DNA of 54,805 nt from a virus: the IMG/VR virus record IMGVR_UViG_3300029826_000003, positions 1 to 54,805 of that record. One strand, 5' to 3'. The notes under the pieces are model-generated. The model did not search any database, was not told the origin of the DNA, and saw only the letters and a list, made by a program, of their open reading frames with translations. The position numbers were made by a program, and so were the translations under genes. The first letter of the stretch is position 1; each line of letters starts with the position of its first letter. Positions 1-6,385 of this stretch are shown here, one piece after another.

Positions 1-68
1 ATACCCGGCCGCGGAGGCGTGGCCGCGATTCCCGGCGGCGGAGGCGTGGCCGCCATCCCCGGCCGCGT
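1..68. repeat. 27-bp tandem repeat, left end of window
   Basis: GGAGGCGTGG recurs at 13 and 40, exactly 27 bp (nine codons) apart. On the minus strand each unit encodes A-A-G-x-x-G-H-A-S. The same repeat continues at the right end (54734-54805), so the window ends lie inside one repeat array within one gene. Confidence 0.9.
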
Positions 69-465
69 ACTGACCATTCCCTTGCTGCTTCGCCATATCG
101 GCTACCCACTGGACAGCGCGCCGCGTCAGATCGCCGATCGAAATCTCGAACTTGACCGTCAGAACGCTTGATGCGCCCTTGCTGTCACCGGCCGGATCAC
201 GGGCGATGTCTCCAGATGCCTCGACTAGCGTGTAGCGGCTCGTGGCCGGACCGTAATAGGTGAACGCGTCCTGGGGCATTTCGACCCAATGGAATCCGCC
301 GTCGCCACAGCGAACAACCTTCTGGCCGCCGTTGTCGTAGGTTTTGCCGATCTCGTACTGGAATTGCCTCCCGCCGGGAGAGCAGCACAGGTTCTTGTCG
401 TATCCCTTGATGGCGGTGACGAGATCCTGCTTTGGTTCGACCTTCCTCTTCACGGTCTTAGCCAT
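1..465 (-). CDS. DUF7666-like repeat protein, N-terminal part (runs off the window)
   Basis: ATG at 465 follows a strong GGGGAGG. The first ~130 residues match the phage DUF7666 pattern as I know it: KGYDKNLCC, FQYEIGKTY, then FHWVEMPQDAFTYYGPATSR and an SGDI..D.SK.AS.V segment. From about residue 137 the chain becomes nine-residue repeats ending GHAS. Codon 155 is the window edge and the frame continues into the gene at 54805-54530, giving about 246 residues or more. The repeats resemble the beta-roll repeats that follow DUF7666 domains in other phages; the function of the family is unknown to me. It is part of the leftward early operon. Confidence 0.85.
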   Translation of the reverse strand, partial: MAKTVKRKVEPKQDLVTAIKGYDKNLCCSPGGRQFQYEIGKTYDNGGQKVVRCGDGGFHWVEMPQDAFTYYGPATSRYTLVEASGDIARDPAGDSKGASSVLTVKFEISIGDLTRRAVQWVADMAKQQGNGQYAAGDGGHASAAGNRGHASAAGY

Positions 466-468
466 CGA

Positions 469-780
469 TCAGATCCTCCCCGCCATATCGGCGTAGTACT
501 CGCGCCGGACCGCACTTTCGCTCGGTGCGTCGTCCTCGGCATCGCGGCGGTCGCCAAAGGCATGCCAGATGCCGTCGATCACCGCGTCCTCCTGGTCGAG
601 GTAATCGCTGTCCGCTTCGAGGTTTCCGAGCAGTTCGCGCATCGCGCCGAACCACTGGCGGGCGAATGCGCTCACGGCTTTTTCGTCGAGCCGGCAATCC
701 TTGCCGTTGGAGTGAAGCATGGTCTCGAGTGCGTCTGCCGCAGCCCGGAATTCTTCGCATCGCTTGCTGATCTTGGTCAT
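469..780 (-). CDS. small acidic phage protein, unknown function
   Basis: 103 residues, start ATG at 780 with GGAGAG about 8 bp upstream; an in-frame ATG at 792 precedes that ribosome site and is less likely. The sequence is rich in charged residues and looks helical, with no transmembrane segment and no family I recognise. The stop lies 3 bp before the start of the DUF7666-like gene, so the two are probably translated together. Confidence 0.75.
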   Translation of the reverse strand: MTKISKRCEEFRAAADALETMLHSNGKDCRLDEKAVSAFARQWFGAMRELLGNLEADSDYLDQEDAVIDGIWHAFGDRRDAEDDAPSESAVRREYYADMAGRI

Positions 781-817
781 CGTGCTCTCCATTGCACCGG
801 CTTTGAGCGGTGGGGGA

Positions 818-1024
818 TTAGCTTTCGGAGAACGTGATCACGTCAGCCGCGACTGGCCGCTTGGCCTGATGCGCGACGCGAAGCTGCGTGTTCGTCGTCC
901 GAAGGATTTCGCGGGCCTGAGAGGCGACGGAGTCAGCGTGTCCCGGCTCCATCTTGCCGTCCTTGACCAAGTTCAAGGTTTCCCAGAGGGCCGATTTCAG
1001 GTTCTTTGCGGTCAAGTCGCGCAT
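818..1024 (-). CDS. conserved small phage protein, unknown function
   Basis: 68 residues beginning MRDLTAKNLKSALWETLN, with AAGGAAAC upstream. The pattern (NLKSALW.TL..V..G...P..AD..ASQAREILRTT.TQL) is one I recognise from Mu-like and lambda-like phages as an uncharacterised family, often next to the Cys-rich protein found here just upstream. It overlaps the end of that gene by 92 bp in another frame. Confidence 0.8.
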   Translation of the reverse strand: MRDLTAKNLKSALWETLNLVKDGKMEPGHADSVASQAREILRTTNTQLRVAHQAKRPVAADVITFSES

Positions 1025-1517
1025 AGTCTCGTTTCCTTCTTTGAGCTTTTGCTACGCCGTCTTTTGACAGGCGGATTTCGTAATCGGACATCTGGCTCAA
1101 GCACTCGTCCCTGATGTCCATGACCAGCAGGAAGCACTCGGCCAGATCGCCGTACTCCTTCTCGGCGCGATAACGCCGGTCATACTGTTTCTTCCACTCG
1201 CGATACTCTGGACGCCTGCAATACTCGACGTGGTAAGGCATGCGCTTCTTGCGATGGACAGCCGCAGACAGCGGGTCGTATGTCCGCTTGTGGTAGGCTG
1301 CCTTCTTTGCCTTCAGGAGCGCCCTGTTCTTGCGGCGGTAATCGATATCGTAGAGCCGCTTCTCGGCCTTCTTCTCAGTCGTCGTCTCCTCGCTCCTGCG
1401 CCCAACGAACGAGCATTCCTTGCTGCAATAGACATTCAATCCGAGACGACGCGCACGGTTGACGTGACCAGCCGGCCTGTCCGCCAGTGTTCCGCAATGT
1501 GCGCATCGAAACTCCAT
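933..1517 (-). CDS. Cys-rich zinc-finger-like phage protein
   Basis: About 194 residues. The N-terminus has a CAHCG ... YCSKEC pair that could bind one zinc ion (residues 4-35), followed by a long basic helix-forming region with YCRRPEYREWKKQYD. This arrangement is typical of an uncharacterised phage protein family. I chose ATG 1517, which has GGAG six bases upstream; ATG 1520 is also possible. The C-terminal 30 residues overlap the next gene, but QRRKRDYARL...GPLGNLE also fits the family, so the overlap is probably real. Confidence 0.75.
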   Translation of the reverse strand: MEFRCAHCGTLADRPAGHVNRARRLGLNVYCSKECSFVGRRSEETTTEKKAEKRLYDIDYRRKNRALLKAKKAAYHKRTYDPLSAAVHRKKRMPYHVEYCRRPEYREWKKQYDRRYRAEKEYGDLAECFLLVMDIRDECLSQMSDYEIRLSKDGVAKAQRRKRDYARLDRKEPEIGPLGNLELGQGRQDGAGTR

Positions 1518-1576
1518 CATCTTCTCCATCGCTTGGCTGTCGGCGAGAGGCGTTTGCTTCTCCGCCTTGAATTGGG

Positions 1577-1825
1577 TTAGGCGACCATCTTGCGGAGCTT
1601 CTCGACGTGACGCTCGCATTCATCACGATCGAGCATGCCCATGATGGACACGTGATCGGTGTTCACGAGCTTCGGGTTGTTGTTGAGGAGGCCGGCTTCG
1701 CGGATCAGATCCTCACGGGAGGGGGCGTTAGCGAGCGCATCGGCTGCGATTGCGGCCATGCTAACGTTGCCTTCCGCCGCGTAGTGTTCCAGGGCCTTGG
1801 CTGCGAAGTTGGTGTTGTAGGCCAT
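1577..1825 (-). CDS. first gene of the leftward early operon, unknown
   Basis: 82 residues starting MAYNTNFAAKALEHYAAEG, with GGAGAGG upstream. Mostly helical and soluble, no recognised family. It lies about 58 bp downstream of the predicted start of transcription of the strong leftward promoter at 1890-1917, so it should be the first leftward gene made, a position often used for takeover or regulatory functions. Confidence 0.75.
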   Translation of the reverse strand: MAYNTNFAAKALEHYAAEGNVSMAAIAADALANAPSREDLIREAGLLNNNPKLVNTDHVSIMGMLDRDECERHVEKLRKMVA

Positions 1826-1889
1826 CTGTCCTCTCCGTGTGGTCAGGCGAGATCGGCCCTGCGGCTTCTTCGTCGCCTTTGATGGATTG

Positions 1890-1917
1890 ATTATAGCACC
1901 ACTACAGTTTAGCGCAA
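1890..1917 (-). promoter_or_regulatory. leftward early promoter (PL-like)
   Basis: Read leftward: -35 TTGCGC (1917-1912), 16-bp spacer, perfect -10 TATAAT (1895-1890). Drives the operon beginning at 1825. An 11-bp operator overlaps the first two bases of the -10, and a second sits 9 bp upstream of the -35. Confidence 0.8.
1894..1904 (-). promoter_or_regulatory. operator O1 (TAGTGGTGCTA)
   Basis: Imperfect palindrome whose final TA is the first TA of the leftward -10 box. One of four copies of TAGTGNNRCTA in 1894-2566. Confidence 0.7.
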
Positions 1918-1926
1918 CTATTTTTT

Positions 1927-1937
1927 TAGTGACACTA
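1927..1937. promoter_or_regulatory. operator O2 (TAGTGACACTA)
   Basis: Perfect 11-bp palindrome, 9 bp upstream of the leftward -35 and 33 bp centre-to-centre from O1. Confidence 0.7.
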
Positions 1938-1964
1938 CGGGCGCACGGATGCTAGAACCAACGC

Positions 1965-2276
1965 ATGCTCAAGCGCAACGACAATGGTGAGGCCGCTGCT
2001 GAATTTTACGACAGGCGAAGACGGTGGGCTTCGTACGTCTGCGTACACCCGGACGTGAGCGACAGGGGGTTCCGTGTCGGCTTCTGGCTGTCGCAGCGAA
2101 TGAACGGAGACGATCAATGCTGCTGGTATTCCAAGGCCAGAATCGCCAAGGAAATGGATCGCAGCATTCGCTATGTGCAATATGCAATTGCCGAATTAAG
2201 AGACGCTGGCGTGCTGTCGGTGATTGAGGAAAAAGGGAAGCCGAGTACCTACAAAATCAAGGCTCCTTTTTTTTGA
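1965..2276 (+). CDS. winged-helix replication-type protein
   Basis: 103 residues. The core (GFRVGFWLSQRMNGDDQCCW, then a helix-turn-helix IAKEMDRSIRYVQYAIAELRDAG and the wing VLSVIEEKGKPSTYKI) matches the helix-turn-helix replication or regulatory proteins of proteobacterial phages and plasmids. There is no clear Shine-Dalgarno sequence. The frame ends in a T8 run (2267-2274) followed by TGA, and both other frames stay open across two 24-bp repeats just downstream. Relatives often carry short C-terminal peptide repeats of the PSTKLS type, so the real product may be longer through frameshifting, or there may be a homopolymer sequencing error. It probably acts in replication start or its control. 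Confidence 0.75.
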   Translation: MLKRNDNGEAAAEFYDRRRRWASYVCVHPDVSDRGFRVGFWLSQRMNGDDQCCWYSKARIAKEMDRSIRYVQYAIAELRDAGVLSVIEEKGKPSTYKIKAPFF

Positions 2277-2318
2277 CCCTAGCACGATCTTGCTGGGGTA
2301 CCCTAGCACGATCTTGCT
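2276..2318 (+). repeat. two direct repeats of 19 bp, period 24
   Basis: ACCCTAGCACGATCTTGCT occurs at 2276-2294 and 2300-2318. The 24-bp period equals eight codons, so the repeats preserve reading frame and could be coding (DPSTILLGYPSTILLPN in one frame). They could also be two iterons beside a replication-type gene. Confidence 0.8.
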
Positions 2319-2520
2319 CCCGAATATATAAAGGCTAATTCCTAAATAGGTTATTCTCTATAGATATAAGGCTCTGAGGGGGAGTATTATAACTCTCGTC
2401 GATAGTGCCGATTTTGCGGATGGTTCGGCAACCTTCTCTATCCACTCTCGCTACGCAGTCCCAAGCGCAAGGAGCACGTCAGTTTGAGGTTTGGCGCATT
2501 AACCGTTTCGATCGCCAAGA
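2319..2520. other. gene-free AT-richer spacer of the switch region
   Basis: No credible coding sequence or strong terminator seen. It holds AT-rich stretches (2320-2365) and a near-palindrome around 2382-2393. A replication origin is possible but nothing here proves it. Confidence 0.4.
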
Positions 2521-2531
2521 TAGTGATGCTA
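2521..2531 (+). promoter_or_regulatory. operator O3 (TAGTGATGCTA)
   Basis: Differs from O1 only at the central base. It ends 9 bp upstream of the rightward -35, the same offset as O2 from the leftward -35. Confidence 0.7.
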
Positions 2532-2540
2532 AAAAACCTC

Positions 2541-2570
2541 TTGACCTGTGAACCGTAGTGAAGCTAAATT
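2541..2570 (+). promoter_or_regulatory. rightward promoter giving a leaderless mRNA
   Basis: -35 TTGACC (2541-2546), 18-bp spacer, -10 TAAATT (2565-2570). The expected +1, seven bases beyond the -10, is 2577, the A of the ATG of the Cro/YdaS-like gene. Operator O4 overlaps the -10. Confidence 0.7.
2556..2566 (+). promoter_or_regulatory. operator O4 (TAGTGAAGCTA)
   Basis: Its final TA is the first TA of the rightward -10, the same geometry as O1 at the leftward promoter. A protein bound here would block the promoter of the gene that follows. Confidence 0.7.
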
Positions 2571-2576
2571 CATCAC

Positions 2577-2777
2577 ATGAAAACTCTCATGTCATGGATC
2601 AAGGCCGAACGCGGAAGGCTTTCAAGCCTGGCAAAGGCACTGGAAATCACCCCAGCGGCGATCACGCAGTGGCATGTCGTCCCCGCCGAGCGCATGCGGA
2701 AGATTTCGGACTTCACCGGAATTCCGATGATGGAGCTTCGCCCCGACATATTCGATGATATGGATGGTGCGGCATGA
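2577..2777 (+). CDS. Cro/YdaS-like repressor
   Basis: 66 residues with a single helix-turn-helix (SLAKALEITPAAITQWHVVP, residues ~16-35), followed by AERMRKISDFTGIPMMELRPDIF. This is the layout of small Cro/YdaS-type phage repressors. The gene has no Shine-Dalgarno sequence and its ATG coincides with the predicted transcription start, so it is probably leaderless, as lambda cI is from PRM. The TAGTGNNRCTA sites at its own promoter and at the leftward promoter make it the best candidate to bind them. ATGA overlap with the next gene. Confidence 0.8.
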   Translation: MKTLMSWIKAERGRLSSLAKALEITPAAITQWHVVPAERMRKISDFTGIPMMELRPDIFDDMDGAA

Positions 2778-3022
2778 AGGCTCCGCACCCAAAGGGACCG
2801 TTCCACGTCGGCAAGATCGGCGAAGTGACGCGAGTTCTCGACGAGAAGGGACGCGACGTGATGACCCTTCCGGGCGGACCCGAACGTCTTGCGGCGTGTG
2901 CCAACTCAATCAGAAACGATGTCTGGTTTCCTGAAAATCACGTTTCTGCTCTAGAGCGCGACGTAAAGCGGCTTGAGGAACTTCGGAAGAGCGCTTGGGC
3001 CACGCATCAAGGTGCGGCATGA
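2774..3022 (+). CDS. unknown protein coupled to the repressor
   Basis: 82 residues, start overlapping the previous stop (ATGA). It begins MKAPHPKGPFHVGKIGEVTR; the middle (VLDEKGRDVMTLPGGPERLAACAN) resembles small phage proteins of unknown function, and the C-terminus is a charged helix. No catalytic motif seen. Confidence 0.75.
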   Translation: MKAPHPKGPFHVGKIGEVTRVLDEKGRDVMTLPGGPERLAACANSIRNDVWFPENHVSALERDVKRLEELRKSAWATHQGAA

Positions 3023-3486
3023 GCATTTATTCATTCCCACGATGCGCTGGCTATCTCAAGGCAATGCGCGTCCGGCTCGATGATCCAGACATGACGGATT
3101 ATTGGTTCGCCGCGATCCTATCGGAAGGGTTCACGGACGAGGAATTGACCAAGGCTGGAACAATCGATTTTTCGCGAATGACGGGTGACGAATTGTTATC
3201 GGCTTTCGAGCAGATGCTGGTCGACAAGAGATCTGCGCATCCGAAACTTCCGAAGCACGATATGGAAAGCCTCAAGGCATTCTTCGGATCGCGCGGAGTC
3301 AAGGCGTCTCGCCTTCAAAGCGATGATGATTTTTGGATATGCGCCGGACTTATGTGGGGAGGAGTGGTCAAACGCTCAGATGGTGCTCCTCTTTCCGAAC
3401 TTCTTTTCCAGCTTCGCCATATGTCCAAGTCTCAGCGCCGTCGTGCCGATATTCGCCGCGTTCCGGCGAAATGGAGGTCACAATGA
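3019..3486 (+). CDS. unknown protein
   Basis: 155 residues from ATG 3019 (ATGA overlap); a longer in-frame ATG at 2995 lies inside the previous gene. Soluble, mixed composition, with a basic C-terminus (SKSQRRRADIRRVPAKWRSQ). No family recognised. It belongs to the coupled early rightward operon. Confidence 0.7.
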   Translation: MSIYSFPRCAGYLKAMRVRLDDPDMTDYWFAAILSEGFTDEELTKAGTIDFSRMTGDELLSAFEQMLVDKRSAHPKLPKHDMESLKAFFGSRGVKASRLQSDDDFWICAGLMWGGVVKRSDGAPLSELLFQLRHMSKSQRRRADIRRVPAKWRSQ

Positions 3487-3689
3487 CCGCTTCGGTCCAA
3501 TCCCGTCATGCACTCCGCACAATCGACGATTTCCGCTATGATCTTCCGCGGGCTGTTGATCGCGATGCGGTTAGCGGATCCGTCCAGAATTCCCAACGCT
3601 GCGTATCATCCTCCCGCGCGGCGCAACTAGCGCCGGAGACTGCAGAACGATGTGTCTCCGGCGCTTTTTATTTTTCGGTGGCACCATGA
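3483..3689 (+). CDS. small protein with a terminator hairpin inside its gene
   Basis: 68 residues; GGAGGT lies 6 bp before the ATG, which overlaps the previous stop, and its own TGA overlaps the next ATG (3686). These two couplings argue that it is translated. Its last third is an intrinsic terminator (3630-3675), so the peptide end may simply be what that RNA encodes. Translation through the hairpin would prevent it forming, which suggests attenuation. No family recognised. Confidence 0.55.
   Translation: MTASVQSRHALRTIDDFRYDLPRAVDRDAVSGSVQNSQRCVSSSRAAQLAPETAERCVSGAFYFSVAP
3630..3675 (+). terminator. intrinsic terminator or attenuator
   Basis: Perfect 11-bp stem: GCGCCGGAGAC (3630-3640) with GTCTCCGGCGC (3654-3664), 13-nt loop, then TTTTTATTTTT. 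A small upstream hairpin, GGCGC-AACTA-GCGCC (3620-3634), uses the same 5' arm and would compete with it. Confidence 0.85.
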
Positions 3690-3910
3690 AGCACGAGGAC
3701 AGATGGTATGCCGTCTGTCTCGACGGCGACGGATGCCCTGGGCTTGAGACGGGGACGGTCTATCGCGTGATTGGATTCGGCATCATGCCTGGCGGCTTCG
3801 AGGTCGCAATCCTGGAAGGCCATCGGTGCCCATATCTCGCCAAACGATTCAAGCTTCTTAGCAAGCAACGGATTGCGTCACTTCGCAGGTTTCTGGAGTC
3901 GGCGGAATAG
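3686..3910 (+). CDS. small protein with SH3-like pattern
   Basis: 74 residues starting MKHEDRWYAVCLDGDG at ATG 3686, overlapping the previous stop. The pattern GLETGTVYRVIGFGIMPGGFEVAIL looks like a small beta-barrel as seen in many phage proteins (inference). Expression depends on read-through of the terminator just upstream. Confidence 0.7.
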   Translation: MKHEDRWYAVCLDGDGCPGLETGTVYRVIGFGIMPGGFEVAILEGHRCPYLAKRFKLLSKQRIASLRRFLESAE

Positions 3911-3912
3911 AA

Positions 3913-3957
3913 ATGTTCAGAGGAATTCAGCCCATGCAAAATGGATATCTGCAATGA
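3913..3957 (+). CDS. 14-codon micro-ORF leading into the methyltransferase
   Basis: Reads MFRGIQPMQNGYLQ and stops with a TGA that overlaps the methyltransferase ATG. An inner ATG at 3934 has AGAGGAATT upstream, whereas the methyltransferase lacks a good site of its own. It may serve only to deliver ribosomes. Confidence 0.4.
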   Translation: MFRGIQPMQNGYLQ

Positions 3958-4529
3958 CGGTCGTGGCGTCGAATTTCGAGCGCAAGACAAACGATCTTTA
4001 TGAGACCGAAGCATGGGCGACGGAGGCGCTTCTGCGCCACTTCCCGGTAAAGGATCTTTTCGTCTGGGAACCAGCAGCGGGAAATCATAAAATCTCGGAT
4101 ATCCTGCACCTACACGGTGCCGATGATGTAGCGACGACGGATATTATGACCTACGACCGCGAGCATAGCAGAATGGTTGATTTTCTTGATTCGTCTGCAT
4201 GGCCTTATTTTTGTGACGCGATCATCACCAATCCTCCCTACGGCAAAGGAAATCGGCAGGCGGTTCGATTTGCCGAGCTGGCGCTCGAGCGCTGTGACGG
4301 ACTTGTCGCGCTTCTGCTGACGGCGAAATTCGATTTCGGAAAGACGCGCACACATCTGTTTCGTGACAATCCACGGTTTGCGGCCAAGATCGCGCTGGTA
4401 GATCGAATTCAATGGTTTCCGGGAGATAATTCTGGAACAGAGGATCATGCCTGGTACGTATGGGATAATGGAAATGAATGCGGACGCGCCAAGCTTTTTT
4501 ACGAGGGTCGCGACGCGTCATTTTCCTAG
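3954..4529 (+). CDS. SAM-dependent adenine-type DNA methyltransferase
   Basis: 191 residues. FVWEPAAGNHKISDIL (residues ~42-57) is the SAM-binding motif I region and TNPPY (NPPY at 93-96) is the amino-methyltransferase catalytic motif. After it comes FAELALERCDGLVALLLTAKFDF, common in phage stand-alone methyltransferases. There is no target-recognition domain. Start ATG 3954 overlaps the stop of a micro-ORF; in-frame ATGs farther upstream lie inside other genes. Likely role: methylating phage DNA against host restriction. Confidence 0.85.
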   Translation: MTVVASNFERKTNDLYETEAWATEALLRHFPVKDLFVWEPAAGNHKISDILHLHGADDVATTDIMTYDREHSRMVDFLDSSAWPYFCDAIITNPPYGKGNRQAVRFAELALERCDGLVALLLTAKFDFGKTRTHLFRDNPRFAAKIALVDRIQWFPGDNSGTEDHAWYVWDNGNECGRAKLFYEGRDASFS

Positions 4530-4573
4530 GATTGGGTGCTTACACGGATATCAACTCACACTGGAGAAATTGC

Positions 4574-4975
4574 ATGAGTATTCTTGCTGCGTATTCAGCA
4601 ACCGAGCGGGGAATTCTCGCCATAAAGAGAGCTAGAGCCATTGAGGAAGATCGCATTCGTCAAGAGGCCGAAGAGACGCCTTCGCCGAAATGGGTCTCGG
4701 TAAATTTTTCGTCACAGCCTGTTCGCAGGATAGAGACGATCGCATGCCGTGTCTTTGGCGTCTCGCGTGCGGAAGTCAGGTCCAGGTCTCGCAAGAAGGA
4801 CCTCGTATTCGCCCGGCAGTTCATAGCGTATTGGGCCTGCCGCCGCACGAATCATTCCCTGCCGACTCTTGGCAGGCTCATGGGTAATTTTGACCATACG
4901 ACGGTGCTCCACAATCACAAGAAATACGTCGAGAAGCGAGCGGCCATGGGACGCATGTTGAGGCCGGCGAGGTAA
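4574..4975 (+). CDS. DnaA domain IV-like protein
   Basis: 133 residues with GGAGAAA before ATG 4574. The C-terminal half matches the DNA-binding domain IV of the host initiator DnaA: IACRVFGVSRAEVRSRSR, then VFARQFIAYWACRRT, the LGRLMG turn and the signature DHTTVLH (107-113). The AAA+ domain is absent. Such proteins could bind DnaA boxes at a phage origin or titrate host initiation (inference). It sits between a methyltransferase and a nuclease of the replication operon. Confidence 0.85.
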   Translation: MSILAAYSATERGILAIKRARAIEEDRIRQEAEETPSPKWVSVNFSSQPVRRIETIACRVFGVSRAEVRSRSRKKDLVFARQFIAYWACRRTNHSLPTLGRLMGNFDHTTVLHNHKKYVEKRAAMGRMLRPAR

Positions 4976-4979
4976 AGAA

Positions 4980-5303
4980 TTGACCGAGGCACAAATCACT
5001 GATGCTGTCATTTCGCATTGGCGTCAATGCGGTCTCAAGGGAACGCTGGTTGCGTCAATTCCGAACATGGGAGCTCGGGGCCAGCATGGTCTCACCAAGG
5101 GGCTTCCTGATCTGATCGTTCTGAGCCCGGAGCTTCCAGTTGGATTTATCGAACTGAAGACTGACAAGGGGCGTATTCGTCCGGAGCAGGAAGCCTTTGC
5201 AGCGTTATGCGATTCGCTCGAGATACATCACGCAATTACGCGAGGCCGGGATGAGCCAATCAGAATCCTTGAGCAATGGGGCGTTATGAGGAGGACTTCA
5301 TGA
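4980..5303 (+). CDS. VRR-NUC nuclease
   Basis: 107 residues, TTG start at 4980 with AGGTAAAG upstream. Single-domain VRR-NUC nuclease of the PD-(D/E)xK class: PNMGARGQHGL, then GLPDLIVLSP and the catalytic FIELKTDKGRIRPEQ (D, E and K visible), then Q..F...L. Stand-alone phage members are Holliday-junction-type resolvases or structure-specific nucleases. Here it probably handles replication or recombination intermediates before packaging. Confidence 0.9.
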   Translation: MTEAQITDAVISHWRQCGLKGTLVASIPNMGARGQHGLTKGLPDLIVLSPELPVGFIELKTDKGRIRPEQEAFAALCDSLEIHHAITRGRDEPIRILEQWGVMRRTS

Positions 5304-5710
5304 GCCGAGCCGTTATTGACGCATTGATGACATGCCTCGACGAGGATCATGCCATAGCGATAGAGGAGCACAGGCGCAAGACGGTTAAGAAGCCTCTCAC
5401 GGCCTATGCAGCCAAGCTTCTCGCCAAGCGCTTTTCTGAGTGGCGAGATCCGAATGAGGCGGCCGACATCATGATCGAACGATGCTGGCAAGGATTCAAG
5501 GCCGAATGGGTGAGGGACAGGACGCCTAATTCCGGCAGGCGAAATTTCGCAGACGTGGCATTCGACAGGATTAATCAGCATGGATCAGAAAGCGTATTTG
5601 TCGATCGCGACATTGATGAACGCTTTTCCGCAGGGAACGCAGAACGTCGATTTGACCATGAAGACCTTCGAGACGATTTGCGCGGACTTCCCGTCCCAAG
5701 TCGTCATTGA
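5300..5710 (+). CDS. unknown replication-operon protein
   Basis: 136 residues from ATG 5300, with GGAGG upstream and an ATGA overlap. The central part (KKPLTAYAAKLLAKRFSEW, then AADIMIERCWQGFKAEWV) is the pattern of phage proteins that sit beside the helicase loader. The last ~44 residues overlap the next gene by 131 bp in another frame, so the true C-terminus is uncertain; a frameshift near 5580-5700 cannot be excluded. Confidence 0.7.
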   Translation: MSRAVIDALMTCLDEDHAIAIEEHRRKTVKKPLTAYAAKLLAKRFSEWRDPNEAADIMIERCWQGFKAEWVRDRTPNSGRRNFADVAFDRINQHGSESVFVDRDIDERFSAGNAERRFDHEDLRDDLRGLPVPSRH

Positions 5711-6059
5711 CGTTGCGCAGCGGTTCTCTGCTGGAATGGTCGAGGGACAATCGAAGCGTTTTGCGCCATCGGTTGCGGAGTTTGTCAGCGAGGTAAGACG
5801 CGTCAACGATATGCGGATAGCGATAAGCAAGAAGAAGTCGCTTTCCGCGCCGGGCCAGAGATTCGGTCCATGCCCATGGGAAATCAATGTGGGGAAGGCA
5901 AGGACCAGGTTTGCAGGATGGACGTGTCTCGCAACCGGTCTTTCGCACCTGGAATGGCTTGGAAATCGGAGAGAATTTCCAGTCGGCTCTGAGTACATCG
6001 CCACGCTCAACGCCGTGATGATGCCGCCAGAGGACGAAAGAATTGGGGACGCTCAATGA
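5580..6059 (+). CDS. helicase-loader-like protein (tentative)
   Basis: 159 residues. The first 75 (LATLMNAFP-like helix, TICADFPSQVVIDVAQRF, then FAPSVAEFVSEVRRVND) have the helical spacing of phage helicase-loader or G39P-type proteins, in which a short helical domain precedes FPPT..E. I infer this from pattern and position only. An ATGA overlap leads into the next gene. Confidence 0.6.
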   Translation: MDQKAYLSIATLMNAFPQGTQNVDLTMKTFETICADFPSQVVIDVAQRFSAGMVEGQSKRFAPSVAEFVSEVRRVNDMRIAISKKKSLSAPGQRFGPCPWEINVGKARTRFAGWTCLATGLSHLEWLGNRREFPVGSEYIATLNAVMMPPEDERIGDAQ

Positions 6060-6385
6060 GGTGTCCATGTTGCGGAGCGGAGTGGGATATAATCCCGGTC
6101 GATCGGCTTCCGAAGTTCATGAGCCGAGGCACCGTTGTCGAACGTGTTGTCGTAATCCTTGCTGAGATTTATCCCGGATCGATTACGCGTACGGAGATCG
6201 CAGCACGGATCTATGGATCGAATTTCCCGAAGAGCGAGTTCGCGACGGTGTCCAAGATGGTGGGCGATGCGAGAAAGATGCTGGAGAGACTGGGCTGGAC
6301 GATTCCGAGACAGACAAGCAGCGGGCCAGTTCCAGGGCATTATCGCCTCGTCCGTCTCGATGAGGTGAAGGAGGCAGCGGAATGA
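6056..6385 (+). CDS. zinc-finger winged-helix DNA-binding protein
   Basis: 109 residues. CPCCGAEW at the N-terminus suggests half a zinc site. Residues ~20-95 form a winged-helix pattern (RGTVVERVVVILAEIYPGSI, TRTEIAARIYG, VSKMVGDARKMLERLGW) like the C-terminal DNA-binding domain of response regulators. Joined by ATGA overlaps on both sides. Probably a phage transcription regulator. Confidence 0.75.
   Translation: MRCPCCGAEWDIIPVDRLPKFMSRGTVVERVVVILAEIYPGSITRTEIAARIYGSNFPKSEFATVSKMVGDARKMLERLGWTIPRQTSSGPVPGHYRLVRLDEVKEAAE

Noticed and set aside
289-837. 182-codon open frame on the plus strand
   Set aside because: Opposite to the DUF7666-like gene and the 469-780 gene, both of which have good ribosome sites and family patterns.
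2382-2393. TATAAT-like palindrome in the switch spacer as a promoter
   Set aside because: No acceptable -35 at 15-19 bp in either direction.
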